Assembly (NCBI GenBank): GCA_005888335.1
Contig: VAWY01000032.1
Location: 1-64,000 of the forward strand
Length of the DNA: 64,000 nt
From: Actinomycetota bacterium
GTDB taxonomy: Bacteria; Actinomycetota; Thermoleophilia; Solirubrobacterales; Solirubrobacteraceae
Direction of reading: 5' to 3'
Shown here one piece after another: positions 1 to 7,884 of this stretch. The position numbers were made by a program, and so were the translations under genes. Numbering within the stretch: the stretch's first letter is position 1; every line of letters begins with the position of its first letter. The notes under the pieces are model-generated. The model searched no databases. It was not told the origin of the DNA and saw nothing but the letters and a program-made list of their open reading frames with translations.

Positions 1-1086
1 CGCGCGCCGCGCGGCGGGGGTCGAGCCGGTGAGCAGCGCTGCGGGCACGAGCTCGCCGGGCATGAGCGCGGCGATCGTGGCGAAGTGCTGCTCGGCGAGC
101 GTCTCGGTGGGCGCCATCAGCGCGGCCTGCATCCCGTGCTCGACCGCGCGCAGCAGCGCGTAGAGCGCGACGACGGTCTTGCCGGAGCCGACCTCGCCCA
201 TCAGCAGCCGCTGCATCGGATGCTCGCGCGCCAGGTCGGCGTCGATCGCCGCCATCGCCGCCCGCTGGTCGTCGGTCGGGGTGAAGGGCAGGACCTCGCG
301 CAGCCAGCGCGCGGTCAGCTCGCCGGGCTGGTCGAGGACGGGGGCCGCGGTGGCGGCGTGGCGCGCGCGGCGGCGCCAGAAGAGCAGCTGGACGAGCAGC
401 AGCTCGTCGAAGGCCAGCCGCCGGCGCCCCTCCTCCGAGTGCGGCCCGAAGTGCACCGCGTCCAGCGCCCCCGGGCGGTCGGGCAGCCGCTCGCCGGTGC
501 GCAGGCGGGCGGGCAGAGGCTCGACGACGTCGTGCAGCGCCCCGCGGTGCGCGTCGACCAGCGCGTGCAGCTCGCTGGAGGTGACGCCCTCGCTGGCCGC
601 GTACACGGCGACGCTGTCCGAGCCGGCGGCGAGCGCCTCGGTGACGCGGTGCTCGGCGACGCGAAAGCCGCGCCCGCCGAGGAACTTGCCGTGCAGCTGC
701 AGGCGCGTGCCCGGCCGATAGCGCGTCTCCAGCCACGGCTGGTTGAAGAACGTCGCCTTCATCACACCGGTGCCGTCGGCCACCGTCGCCTCGACGAGCG
801 GGCGCATGCCGCGCCGGCGCACCGACCGGCTGCGGATCGAGCGCACCTCGACCACGACCGTCGCGGTCTGGTCGATCTGCAGCTCGCCGATCGTCGCTCC
901 CTCGCGCCGGTCGCGGGGAAGGTGCTCGAGCAGGTCGCCGACCGTGCGCAGCTCGAGCGCCTCCAGCGCGTCGGCCGCCTTGCGATGCGGGGCGGTCAGC
1001 GGCTCGGCCAGGCGCGAGGGCCGCGGCGCGCGGAAGGGCGCGTCACCGGGCAGCGGATCGCGGCTGGCGAAGACGGTCGGCGGCAC
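1..1086 (-). CDS. recG: ATP-dependent DNA helicase RecG, N-terminal part (cut by window edge)
   Basis: This is the N-terminal 362 codons of RecG, the branched-DNA helicase that remodels stalled forks and recombination intermediates. The wedge/OB region reads HRKAADALEALELRTVGDLL, followed by LVEATVADGTGVMKATFFNQ. Walker A (GEVGSGKT) lies near residue 297 and is followed by MAPTETLAEQHF. From the GTG at 1086 the Walker A falls at the usual RecG position, so I prefer this start. The frame stays open upstream to an ATG at 1575, but that stretch translates as arginine-rich noise. No clear Shine-Dalgarno precedes the GTG. The 3' half lies outside the window. It follows rpmB and fakA as in many bacteria, but with three extra genes in between. 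Confidence 0.93.
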   Translation of the reverse strand, partial: MPPTVFASRDPLPGDAPFRAPRPSRLAEPLTAPHRKAADALEALELRTVGDLLEHLPRDRREGATIGELQIDQTATVVVEVRSIRSRSVRRRGMRPLVEATVADGTGVMKATFFNQPWLETRYRPGTRLQLHGKFLGGRGFRVAEHRVTEALAAGSDSVAVYAASEGVTSSELHALVDAHRGALHDVVEPLPARLRTGERLPDRPGALDAVHFGPHSEEGRRRLAFDELLLVQLLFWRRRARHAATAAPVLDQPGELTARWLREVLPFTPTDDQRAAMAAIDADLAREHPMQRLLMGEVGSGKTVVALYALLRAVEHGMQAALMAPTETLAEQHFATIAALMPGELVPAALLTGSTPAARRA

Positions 1087-1124
1087 ATCGACAATGGTGA
1101 CGACCGTGTGGGACGTCTCGTGCG

Positions 1125-1575
1125 TCAGGCGGCGGCGCCGAGCGCGACCGCCGACGCCTCGGCGGCCAGCAGGGCGAGCGCGCCGGCGAACCGGCGCCGC
1201 AGCCAGCGGCGCCCGCCGAGCGCGAGCAGCGCGTGGTCGAACGGGCCGGCGGCGGGAACGTGGGCTGCGAGCGTGACGATCGTGCCCGCGCCGTCGCGCG
1301 CGAGCGTCCAGCGCACGCGCCCGATGGTCCGCCGCCCGACACGCGCCTCGCCGACCATCGCGAACGGCGCGATCGCCGCGACGATCTGCGTCCGCGCCGT
1401 GCGCCGCATGCCGAGCGGCCCGCACGGTCGCCGATCGCCCGTCGCCGCCGACGTGGGCAATGTGCGCCCAGCGGTCGATCAGGCGCCAGTGGTTGGCTTT
1501 CGACCGCCTTCGGCGGTGTTGAGCTTGGGCGCCGTCCATCTGACGTCCGCCGACGCGGGCGGTGGTGGTGGCCAT
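1125..1575 (-). pseudogene. SRPBCC/cyclase-like gene, apparently frameshifted
   Basis: An ATG at 1575 has a strong Shine-Dalgarno (AGGAGGT, 5-nt spacer) 11 nt after the DUF2231 stop. Its frame gives MATTTARVGG then HWRLIDRWAHIAHVGGDG, and soon turns into arginine-rich noise. The convincing C-terminal half is in the next frame (1125 to about 1430): RVRWTLARDGAGTIVTLAAH followed by FDHALLALGGRRWLRRRFAG. That pattern resembles the end of SRPBCC (polyketide cyclase/START-like) proteins. The most economical reading is one ~150-residue protein broken by an indel near 1425-1435. It could be a decayed gene or a sequencing error. Its SRPBCC identity rests only on the C-terminal pattern, and no ligand can be inferred. 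Confidence 0.45.
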
Positions 1576-1585
1576 GACTGACCTC

Positions 1586-2113
1586 CTACTCGTGGGTCGC
1601 TTGGGTGAGCGTCGGGTCGGCGCTCGGGCGCAGCGCGCGCTCGGGCGGGGCCTGCGGCTCGCCGAGCACGCGGTGGCCGTGGACGAAGACGATGGTGCCG
1701 CCCAGGTAGCCGCCGGCGGTGAGCAGCCCCTCGGCGAGCAGGGCGGCGATCCAGCCGCCTGTGCGCACGTCACCGGCGTGGTAGCCGGGCCGCTGCAGCA
1801 GCCAGGCGAGCGCGAAGACGACCGTGGCGCCGACCATGACGAACAGGTGGTACGTCGCGGTGCGCCGGACGGATGACCCGGCCGGCATCGCGAGCCAGTC
1901 GAGCAGGCCCGTCAGGGCGGTCGGCGCGGCCATGAGCAGGCCGCCGGAGATGGCCAGCAGGCCCGCGCGGGACAACGACGGCTCGTCGACGCCCAGCGCG
2001 GCCAGGACGAGCAGCGCTGTGCCGACGGTGTACGCGCCGATGCTCACGTCGGTGAGCGGCGGATGGGAGGGGTGTCCGGGCAACCCTCTGGCCAAGGCGA
2101 GAAGTCGAGACAA
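1586..2113 (-). CDS. DUF2231 family membrane protein
   Basis: A 175-residue membrane protein beginning near GHPSHPPLTDVSIGAYTVG, the conserved opening of the DUF2231 family. About four hydrophobic segments follow (roughly 30-48, 52-70, 88-106 and 122-142). An internal HLFVMVGATVVFALAW and a short polar tail are visible. The start is TTG at 2113, with GGAGG seven bases upstream. It is transcribed divergently from the regulator at 2170 across a 56-bp gap holding an inverted repeat, so the regulator probably controls it. DUF2231 proteins often sit beside Rieske or oxidoreductase genes, but none is seen here. Function unknown. Confidence 0.8.
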   Translation of the reverse strand: MSRLLALARGLPGHPSHPPLTDVSIGAYTVGTALLVLAALGVDEPSLSRAGLLAISGGLLMAAPTALTGLLDWLAMPAGSSVRRTATYHLFVMVGATVVFALAWLLQRPGYHAGDVRTGGWIAALLAEGLLTAGGYLGGTIVFVHGHRVLGEPQAPPERALRPSADPTLTQATHE

Positions 2114-2137
2114 CGCGAGGCCTCCATTCGCTTTTTC

Positions 2138-2153
2138 CTACAACCGCTTGTAG
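2138..2153. promoter_or_regulatory. Inverted-repeat operator candidate between divergent genes
   Basis: CTACAACCGCTTGTAG is a perfect 6-bp inverted repeat (CTACAA/TTGTAG) around a 4-bp centre. It sits in an A/T-rich patch (TTTTTC to the left, TTTATTC to the right) that is unusual for this genome. It lies 24 bp upstream of the DUF2231 start and 16 bp upstream of the regulator start. It is well placed to be the shared binding site of the dimeric winged-helix protein encoded at 2170, overlapping both promoters. The protein-DNA pairing is inferred. Confidence 0.6.
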
Positions 2154-2169
2154 TTTATTCATCAACGAC

Positions 2170-2742
2170 ATGACGCGCAAGCTCGTCCGCCTTCGCCTCC
2201 TGCGCCACCTCGCCGATCGCGGGACGGCGGGCCTCGACGAGCTCGCCGACGCGGCCGACGTGCACCCCAACACCGCGCGAGCGCACGTCCAGGAGCTCGA
2301 GCGCGAGGGCGTCGTCGTCCGCGAGGACGCGCCGTCGGGGCGCCGCGGTCGTCCCGCCGCGCGGTTCCGCCTGCGGCCCGGGTGGCGGGCGCACGCGGCC
2401 TCGCTCGAGGGGCTCGCCCGGCTGCTGGCCGAGACGCTCGTGGAGCTCGACCCCGGCCAGGAGGCCCTCGAGCGCGCCGGGCGGGCGTGGGGCGCGAGCC
2501 GCGACGGCGACGTCGTCGCCGGACTCGAGCGGCTGGGCTTCGCGGCCCGCCGCGACGGCGACACGCTCGTGCTCGCCGCCTGCCCGTGCCCCCTCGTCGC
2601 GCCCGACCGCCCGGACGCGGTCTGCCGCCTCGCCCGCGCGGTCGCCGAGGGCTACGGCGTCCGCGTCGCCGAGGCGCACCACGATCCGCGCCGCCGGCAC
2701 TGCCGGCTCGAGCTCTACTCAGCTGCGAGCAGCCACCAGTAG
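2170..2742 (+). CDS. Winged-helix regulator with C-terminal cysteine cluster (SufR/ArsR-like)
   Basis: A 190-residue predicted transcription factor. Residues ~8-70 form a winged helix (LADAADVHPNTARAHVQELE is the recognition part, then a [10 protein letters not shown] wing). The C-terminal domain carries Cys138, Cys140, Cys152 and Cys178 in the arrangement CPCP-x10-VC-x25-C. It resembles the cysteine-bearing tail of SufR-type Fe-S-sensing ArsR relatives, although the spacing differs from cyanobacterial SufR. Fe-S cluster or metal binding is therefore inferred. An inverted repeat lies just upstream, and the gene faces the DUF2231 gene. Its 3' end overlaps the end of the convergent fakA-like gene by 28 bp. 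No suf genes are in the window. Confidence 0.75.
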   Translation: MTRKLVRLRLLRHLADRGTAGLDELADAADVHPNTARAHVQELEREGVVVREDAPSGRRGRPAARFRLRPGWRAHAASLEGLARLLAETLVELDPGQEALERAGRAWGASRDGDVVAGLERLGFAARRDGDTLVLAACPCPLVAPDRPDAVCRLARAVAEGYGVRVAEAHHDPRRRHCRLELYSAASSHQ

Positions 2743-4316
2743 CTCGGCTGGCCGCCGTCCTCGACCTCGACGTCGACGCCGTCGGGGACGAGCGCGCGGA
2801 CCGCGTCGTCGTCGAGCGGCGCGCCCTCGCCGGCGATGAGCGTGACGAGCTCGGCGTCGCGGGCCAGCGACTCGACCACCGCCGCCAGCGTCGGCTCGGG
2901 CTCGCCCCAGGCGACGATCTCGTCCTCGACGAAGCCGACGGCCTCGCCGACGCCGAAGCGCCCCTGGACGTCCTCGCGGGCCGCGGGCGCGACCGAGCCG
3001 ATGCGCAACGCCTCGAGCGCGTCCTCCATGGCCGCCGCGTTCGCGGCCGCCCCGCGGTCGGCGGACAGCGCGACGGCGGCGGTCAGGCCGGCCTGCGGCG
3101 AGCGCGTGGGCACGACGCGGACGACCTTGTCCGACAGCTCGGCCGCGCGCTCGGCGGCCATGATCACGTTGGGCGAGTTGGGCAGCACCACGACCTCCTC
3201 GGCCGGCACCGCGTGGATGCCCGCGAGCAGCTCGTGCGTGGACGGGTTCAGCGTCGGCCCGCCGTCGAGCACACGCACGCCGAGCGACTCGAACAGCCCG
3301 CGCATCCCCTCCCCCGCGGCGACCGCCAGCGCGCCGCAGCGCGCGTGCGGCTCGGCCAGGCGCTCCGCGCGCCCGCTGACCTGGTCGCGCATGTCGGCGA
3401 CGTCCAGGCGCGAGACCTCCCCGGCGCCGGCGAAGACGCCGGTCGCCGCCGCGGGGTCGTCGGTGTGCACGTGGACCTTGAGCGTGTGCGGATCGCCGAC
3501 GACCAGGACGCTGTCGCCGAGCGCCTCGAGCGGCGCGACGAACTCGTGCGGCTCGAGCCCGGCGCCCTCGACGACGAAGTTCGTGCAGTAGCGGAACGTC
3601 GTGCTCGCGTGCTCGGGGTGGGTGACCCGGGCGGGGGCGTGGTGCTCGAGCTCGGGCGGCGCCTCGCCGCGCAGCGCGGCGACGACGCCGGCGAAGATCA
3701 GCGTCGCGGCGTAGCCGCCGGCGTCGACGACGCCCGCGTCGCGCAGGACGGACAGCAGCTCCGGGGTCCGCTTGACCGACGCCTCGCCCGCCGTGACCGC
3801 CGGCTCGAGGATCGCCGCGATGGCCGTGTCCTGGACCTCGGGCGGCGCGTCGGGTGACAGGCGCGGGGCCGGCGTATGGGCGAGCTCGCTGGCCACGCGG
3901 TGGGCCATCTCGCGCACGACGGTCAGGATCGTCCCCTCGGCCGGGTCGCGCACCGACGCGTAGGCGCGGTCGGCCGCGCGCGCCATCGCGGCGCCGATCA
4001 GCACGGGGTCGACGAGCTCGCCGCGGCGCGAGGCCAGCTCCTCGGCCGCCCCGCGGATCAGCTGCGAGAGGATGACGCCCGAGTTGCCGCGGGCGCCGAG
4101 CAGCGCGGCGCGCGCCACGGAGTCGACGATCTCGTCGCGGCCGATCTCCTTGTCGATCTGTCCCGCCTCGGCGGCCAGGCGGTCGAGCTCGTCGAGCACC
4201 GCGCGCAGCGTGAGGACCATGTTGTCGCCCGTGTCGCCGTCGGCGACCGGGAAGACATTGAGGTCGTTGACCTCCTCCCGCCGGGCCTCGAGCGCGGCGA
4301 GCGCGCCCGCGACCAC
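2715..4316 (-). CDS. fakA: DAK2-domain protein, fatty acid kinase catalytic subunit-like
   Basis: This 533-residue protein matches the YloV/FakA architecture. An N-terminal DAK2 (dihydroxyacetone-kinase L-like) domain shows NDLNVFPVADGDTGDNM and GARGNSGVILSQ, the Mg-ATP site. A middle domain follows, and the C-terminal part ends in the typical GGQPSYWWLLAAE. FakA phosphorylates fatty acids held by FakB/DegV partners; no fakB is nearby. The GTG at 4316 is the first standard start, but DPALVRFRT upstream still looks homologous, so a CTG at 4349 is possible. It follows rpmB by 42 bp and is probably co-transcribed with it. rpmB-fakA-recG is a common order. Confidence 0.88.
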   Translation of the reverse strand: MVAGALAALEARREEVNDLNVFPVADGDTGDNMVLTLRAVLDELDRLAAEAGQIDKEIGRDEIVDSVARAALLGARGNSGVILSQLIRGAAEELASRRGELVDPVLIGAAMARAADRAYASVRDPAEGTILTVVREMAHRVASELAHTPAPRLSPDAPPEVQDTAIAAILEPAVTAGEASVKRTPELLSVLRDAGVVDAGGYAATLIFAGVVAALRGEAPPELEHHAPARVTHPEHASTTFRYCTNFVVEGAGLEPHEFVAPLEALGDSVLVVGDPHTLKVHVHTDDPAAATGVFAGAGEVSRLDVADMRDQVSGRAERLAEPHARCGALAVAAGEGMRGLFESLGVRVLDGGPTLNPSTHELLAGIHAVPAEEVVVLPNSPNVIMAAERAAELSDKVVRVVPTRSPQAGLTAAVALSADRGAAANAAAMEDALEALRIGSVAPAAREDVQGRFGVGEAVGFVEDEIVAWGEPEPTLAAVVESLARDAELVTLIAGEGAPLDDDAVRALVPDGVDVEVEDGGQPSYWWLLAAE

Positions 4317-4358
4317 GGTGCGGAAGCGGACGAGGGCGGGGTCTCTCAGGGCTCGAGG

Positions 4359-4550
4359 CTAGAGGGCTTTGGTGACCTTGCCGGCCTTCAGGCAGCGGGT
4401 GCACACGTACACCCGGCGAGGCGCGGCGCCGTCCAGGATCCTGACCTTCTGCAGGTTGGGGTTGAAGCGGCGCTTGGTCGCGACCATCGAGTGGCTGCGG
4501 CTCTGGCCGAACGCGGGACCCTTCCCGCAGGAGTGACAGACCTTGGCCAT
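4359..4550 (-). CDS. rpmB: 50S ribosomal protein L28 (zinc-ribbon form)
   Basis: The 63-residue L28 begins [20 protein letters not shown] and contains the hallmark [15 protein letters not shown]. Two CxxC pairs (Cys5/Cys8 and Cys50/Cys53) make it the zinc-binding C+ paralogue. Such genomes sometimes keep a zinc-free copy elsewhere, usually under Zur control. The ATG at 4550 is unambiguous. It is transcribed away from the kinase gene across a 75-bp gap and leads into the fakA-like gene. Confidence 0.97.
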   Translation of the reverse strand: MAKVCHSCGKGPAFGQSRSHSMVATKRRFNPNLQKVRILDGAAPRRVYVCTRCLKAGKVTKAL

Positions 4551-4625
4551 GGCGCGCCAGTCTACCCTGCGGCCCCGGCGTTCCCTTGCGCAGCCGCAGG
4601 GGTACCTGCCCGAGAACCCCCCGCC

Positions 4626-6092
4626 ATGCCCGCCGCCCAGCACACCGTCAGCCTGCCCGAGCGCTACCGCGCGACCCGCCGCATCGCCGCGGGCGGCATG
4701 GCGACCGTCTACGCCTGCGAGGACCAGGTCCTCGGGCGCCTGGTGGCGGTCAAGATGCTCGCCCCCCACTTCGCCGCCGACAGCGACGCCGCCGCGCGCT
4801 TCCAGCGCGAGGCCCGCGCCGCCGCCCGTGTCTCGGACCACCCGCACGTGGTGACGATCTACGACATCGGCGAGCACGACGGCGTCGCCTTCATCGTCAT
4901 GGAGTACTTCGCCGGCGGGACGGTCAACGACCGGCTGAAGTCGGGCGAGCCGATCCCGCGGCCGACCGCGGTGCGCTGGCTCGACGAGGCCGCTTCGGCG
5001 CTCGACCACGCCCACCGCGCCGGGATCGTCCACCGCGACGTCAAGCCCGCCAACCTGCTGCTCGACGCCAACGGCCGGCTCGCGGTCGGCGACTTCGGCA
5101 TCGCCCGGATGACCGCCGACTCGGGCGTGACCGCCACCGGCGTCGTGCTCGGCACCGCCGCCTACCTCTCGCCCGAGCAGGCGCTCGGCCGGCCGACCAC
5201 CGCGGCGAGCGACCGCTACGCGCTGGCCGTCGTGGCCTACGAGCTGCTCACCGGGCGCCGGCCGTTCGTCGCCGAGCACCCGGCGGCGCAGGCCCGTGCG
5301 CACGTCGAGACGCCACCGCCCCGCCCCAGCGACCTCGCGGCCGACCTGCCCCGGAGCGTGGACCGCGTGATCTGGCGCGGCATGGAGAAGGAGCCCGACC
5401 ACCGCTGGGGGAGCGCGTGCGACATGGTCGAGGCGCTCGAGGACGCGCTGGGCGGCATCGCGGAGCCGGTCACGGCGCCGACGGCGCCGACGCCGCCGCT
5501 CCGGTCGCGCACGGCGCCCGCCGCGGCCAAGCGCCGGCGCCGCTGGGCGCCCGTGCTGGTCGCCGCGGCGGTCGCCGGCCTGCTCGCCGGCGCGGCGATC
5601 GCGGCGCTGATCGGCACCGGCGACGGCTCGCCGAAGCGCTCGGCCGCCGAGCGCCGGGCGCCGCGCACCGCGACCACGACGCCTCCCGCTACCAGCGCCC
5701 CGCCGGCCCAGAGCGCGCCGACCCAGGCACCGAGCACGTCGCCGCCCGCGCAGACCGCGCAGAGCGCGTCGCAGCTCGAGGCGCAGGGCCACGCGCTCGC
5801 CGACCAGGGCCGCTACGACGAGGCGATCGACGTCCTTCGCAAGGCGACCGACGGCTGCCCGGTCGCGACGACCAATCCGTGCGCCTACGCGCTCTACGAC
5901 CTCGGCCACGCGCTGCGGCTCGCCGGCCGCCCGCAGGAGGCCATCCCGGTCCTGCAGCAGCGCCTGCAGAACGCCGACCAGCGCGGCGCCGTCCAGGCCG
6001 AGCTCGAGCGCGCCCAGCGCGACGCCGGCGTCGCCCCCGGCAAGCCGGGCAAGGGCCGCAAGAAGGACAAGCCCAAGAAGGGCGACGACTAG
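4626..6092 (+). CDS. Membrane-anchored Ser/Thr protein kinase with TPR tail
   Basis: A PknB-type kinase of 488 residues. The glycine loop AAGGMATV (21-28), Lys43, the catalytic [12 protein letters not shown] (Asp138) and DFG (156-158) are all present, so it should be active. The activation loop is rich in Ser/Thr ([11 protein letters not shown]). After an Ala/Pro linker comes one membrane helix (about 308-330) behind a KRRRR stop-transfer cluster. An extracellular low-complexity linker and a TPR-like pair ([20 protein letters not shown] and [17 protein letters not shown]) follow, then a basic [10 protein letters not shown] end. There are no PASTA repeats, so the sensed signal is unknown. The stop codon lies inside a 65-bp palindrome. 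Confidence 0.9.
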   Translation: MPAAQHTVSLPERYRATRRIAAGGMATVYACEDQVLGRLVAVKMLAPHFAADSDAAARFQREARAAARVSDHPHVVTIYDIGEHDGVAFIVMEYFAGGTVNDRLKSGEPIPRPTAVRWLDEAASALDHAHRAGIVHRDVKPANLLLDANGRLAVGDFGIARMTADSGVTATGVVLGTAAYLSPEQALGRPTTAASDRYALAVVAYELLTGRRPFVAEHPAAQARAHVETPPPRPSDLAADLPRSVDRVIWRGMEKEPDHRWGSACDMVEALEDALGGIAEPVTAPTAPTPPLRSRTAPAAAKRRRRWAPVLVAAAVAGLLAGAAIAALIGTGDGSPKRSAAERRAPRTATTTPPATSAPPAQSAPTQAPSTSPPAQTAQSASQLEAQGHALADQGRYDEAIDVLRKATDGCPVATTNPCAYALYDLGHALRLAGRPQEAIPVLQQRLQNADQRGAVQAELERAQRDAGVAPGKPGKGRKKDKPKKGDD

Positions 6093-6153
6093 TGCCGCGT
6101 CAGGCAACGTTCGCCCCGTTCGACGGGGCGAACGTCACCTGACGCAGCACTAG
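6089..6153. repeat. 65-bp near-perfect palindrome, terminator or dispersed palindromic repeat
   Basis: CTAGTGC at 6089 pairs with GCACTAG ending at 6153. The stem has 31 pairs with only three mismatches (6096/6146, 6105/6137, 6106/6136) and a TCG loop at 6120-6122. The core ACGTTCGCCCCGT/ACGGGGCGAACGT is perfect. The kinase stop TAG lies in the outer arm. No T-tract follows. It could terminate the kinase mRNA, but its length and symmetry also fit a REP/MITE-type element. No second copy was noticed in this window. Confidence 0.75.
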
Positions 6154-6198
6154 CGCGGCTTGATCCTCGCTTGAGGAAGACCGCGGAGGCTGGCGCGC

Positions 6199-7122
6199 AT
6201 GACCCACCGCCTCGCCGTGCTCGGCGCGACAGCGGCGCTCGCCGGCGCCGCCGGCTGCGGCGAGACAGACGAGGTGACGCCGACCTCCGCGCCCCCCCGG
6301 CCGCCGGCGTCGACCGGCGCCCCACCGGCGCCGCCCGCCCGGCCCAGCGACTTCGTGACGTCCACGACGACGCGACATGCCGTCGTCTGGGCGGTGGGCG
6401 ACGGCGCCGACGGCAGCGCGCCGGCAAAGGCGCTGGCCGCGCGCATCGCCGCCGACCGCCCCGCCCGCCTGCTCTACCTCGGCGACGTCTACGATGACGG
6501 CAGCGCCGGGGACTTCGTCGACAACTACCGCCCGGTGTACGGCCGACTGGACACGCGGACCGCGCCCACGCCGGGCAACCACGACTGGCCGCAGCACGAC
6601 GAGGGCTATGACCCCTACTGGCAGCGCGTCCGCGGCCGCCGCACGCCCGCCTACTACACGTTCGGCGCCGCCGGCTGGCAGCTCATCAGCCTCAACTCGG
6701 AGATCGCGCACGACGCCGGATCGCCGCAGCTTCGCTGGCTGCGCGCCACGCTGGCCCGCCGGCGCGGCACCTGTCGCCTGGCCTACTGGCACCGGCCGCG
6801 CTTCAGCGCCGGCAAGCACGGCGACCAGGACGACACCCAGCCGCTGTGGAGCGCGCTGCGCGGGCGCACGGCGATCGTCCTCACCGGCCACGACCACAAC
6901 ATGCAGCGCCTCAGGCCGATCGACGGCATCACCGAGTTCGTGTCCGGCGCCGGCGGCAAGAGCCATTACGAGCTGGACCACGGCGACGACCGGCTGGCGT
7001 TCGCCGACGACCAGACGTACGGGGCGCTGCGCCTCGAGCTCACGCCGACCGCGGCGCGCTACGCGTTCGTCAGCGCCGCCGGGCGGGTGCTCGACTCCGG
7101 CAGCGTGTCCTGCCGCCGTTAA
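6199..7122 (+). CDS. Calcineurin-like phosphoesterase lipoprotein
   Basis: The 307-residue protein starts with a lipoprotein signal (LGATAALAGAAGC, Cys ~20) and then a Pro/Ala/Thr linker, so it should be anchored outside the membrane. The metallophosphoesterase core shows the metal-binding series in order: AVGDG, LYLGDVYDD, TPGNHDW, AYWHRP and LTGHDHNM. The fold resembles purple-acid-phosphatase/alkaline phosphatase-like enzymes, but the substrate is unknown. The single-domain length of ~250 residues is normal. The stop TAA is shared, on the opposite strand, with the convergent small membrane protein. Confidence 0.85.
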   Translation: MTHRLAVLGATAALAGAAGCGETDEVTPTSAPPRPPASTGAPPAPPARPSDFVTSTTTRHAVVWAVGDGADGSAPAKALAARIAADRPARLLYLGDVYDDGSAGDFVDNYRPVYGRLDTRTAPTPGNHDWPQHDEGYDPYWQRVRGRRTPAYYTFGAAGWQLISLNSEIAHDAGSPQLRWLRATLARRRGTCRLAYWHRPRFSAGKHGDQDDTQPLWSALRGRTAIVLTGHDHNMQRLRPIDGITEFVSGAGGKSHYELDHGDDRLAFADDQTYGALRLELTPTAARYAFVSAAGRVLDSGSVSCRR

Positions 7123-7436
7123 TGCGCAGCCGGCTCGGGCGCGTGCGCCGGCTCGGGCGCGTGCGCCGGGCGGCGCGGCGGCGGCGGGTAGGCGTCGGCC
7201 AGGCGGGCCGGCTCGCGCAGGCGCAGGCGGGCGGCAGCGGCGTCGCCGAGCGGCAGGCCGTCGCCGCCGGCGGGCGGGCCGTGCGGCGCCTCGGGGGCAG
7301 GCCCGCCGTGGCCGTCGTCGTCGCCCGGCCACCAGGACCGCCAGTCGATCCCGTCGTTGCGCAGGAGCACGTAGACGAGCGTGCCGAGGCCGATGATGTG
7401 CACGAGAACCGTCAGCCCGAGCGCCAGCAGCTCCAC
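7119..7436 (-). CDS. Small membrane protein with disordered Pro-rich tail
   Basis: A 105-residue protein: one membrane helix (LALGLTVLVHIIGLGTLVYVLL), a WRSWWPGDDDGHGG turn, then a Pro/Ala-rich tail ending in a repeated PAHAPEP. The repeat reflects an 18-bp direct duplication in the DNA near 7131-7170. The start is GTG at 7436. It lies 19 bp downstream of ribH on the same strand and may be the last gene of the riboflavin operon. No family recognised. Confidence 0.6.
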   Translation of the reverse strand: MELLALGLTVLVHIIGLGTLVYVLLRNDGIDWRSWWPGDDDGHGGPAPEAPHGPPAGGDGLPLGDAAAARLRLREPARLADAYPPPPRRPAHAPEPAHAPEPAAH

Positions 7437-7455
7437 GCGTCCCAGGTTACCCCGG

Positions 7456-7884
7456 TCAGGGCAGCTGCGTGCGGATCGCAGCCATCGCCATGACGGCCTC
7501 GGCGGCGTGGCGGCCCTGGTCGCGCTTGTCGCCGCCCGCGCGCGCCAGCGCCTGCTCCATGTTCGCCACCGTCAGCACCCCGAACGCGCACGGCACGCCG
7601 GTCTCCAGCTGGACCGCCTGGATCCCGCGCGCCGACTCGGCGCAGACGTAGTCGTAGTGGTCGGTCTCGCCGCGGATGACCGCCCCCAGGCACGCGACGC
7701 CCGCGTAGCGGCCCGACTCGGCGAGGTACTTGGCGGCAAGCGGCAGCTCGAAGGCGCCGGGCACGTCGAACGTGTCGACGTCCTCGACGCCCGCCTCGGC
7801 GAACGCGGCGCGCGCCCCGCGCTCCAGGCGGGCGGCGAGATCCTCGTAGAAGCGCCCGACGGCGATCGCGTAGCGGGCCGTCAA
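7456..7884 (-). CDS. ribH: 6,7-dimethyl-8-ribityllumazine synthase
   Basis: Lumazine synthase (142 residues) condenses the ribD-derived pyrimidine with 3,4-dihydroxybutanone phosphate. Conserved blocks are GRFYEDLAARL, DVPGAFELPLAAKYL, LGAVIRGETDHYDYVC (the phosphate site) and PCAFGVLTVANMEQA. The start is a TTG whose last two bases belong to the ribBA stop (TTGA overlap), implying translational coupling. The N-terminus is slightly short, but all active-site segments are present. It is the last enzyme gene of ribD-ribE-ribBA-ribH. Confidence 0.95.
   Translation of the reverse strand: MTARYAIAVGRFYEDLAARLERGARAAFAEAGVEDVDTFDVPGAFELPLAAKYLAESGRYAGVACLGAVIRGETDHYDYVCAESARGIQAVQLETGVPCAFGVLTVANMEQALARAGGDKRDQGRHAAEAVMAMAAIRTQLP

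Noticed and set aside
1087..1575. RecG starting at the ATG at 1575
   Set aside because: It would add ~163 residues of arginine-rich, non-homologous sequence; Walker A lies at the normal RecG position from 1086.
85..1581. Long plus-strand open frame opposite recG
   Set aside because: Composition is arginine/histidine/glutamine-rich noise; the minus strand has RecG motifs in order. Same reasoning for many long antisense frames elsewhere (e.g. 2382-3857, 7890-9194, 30285-33095).
7131..7170. Short direct repeat as a mobile-element footprint
   Set aside because: It is an 18-bp coding duplication producing PAHAPEP twice in a disordered tail; no inverted ends or second copy.
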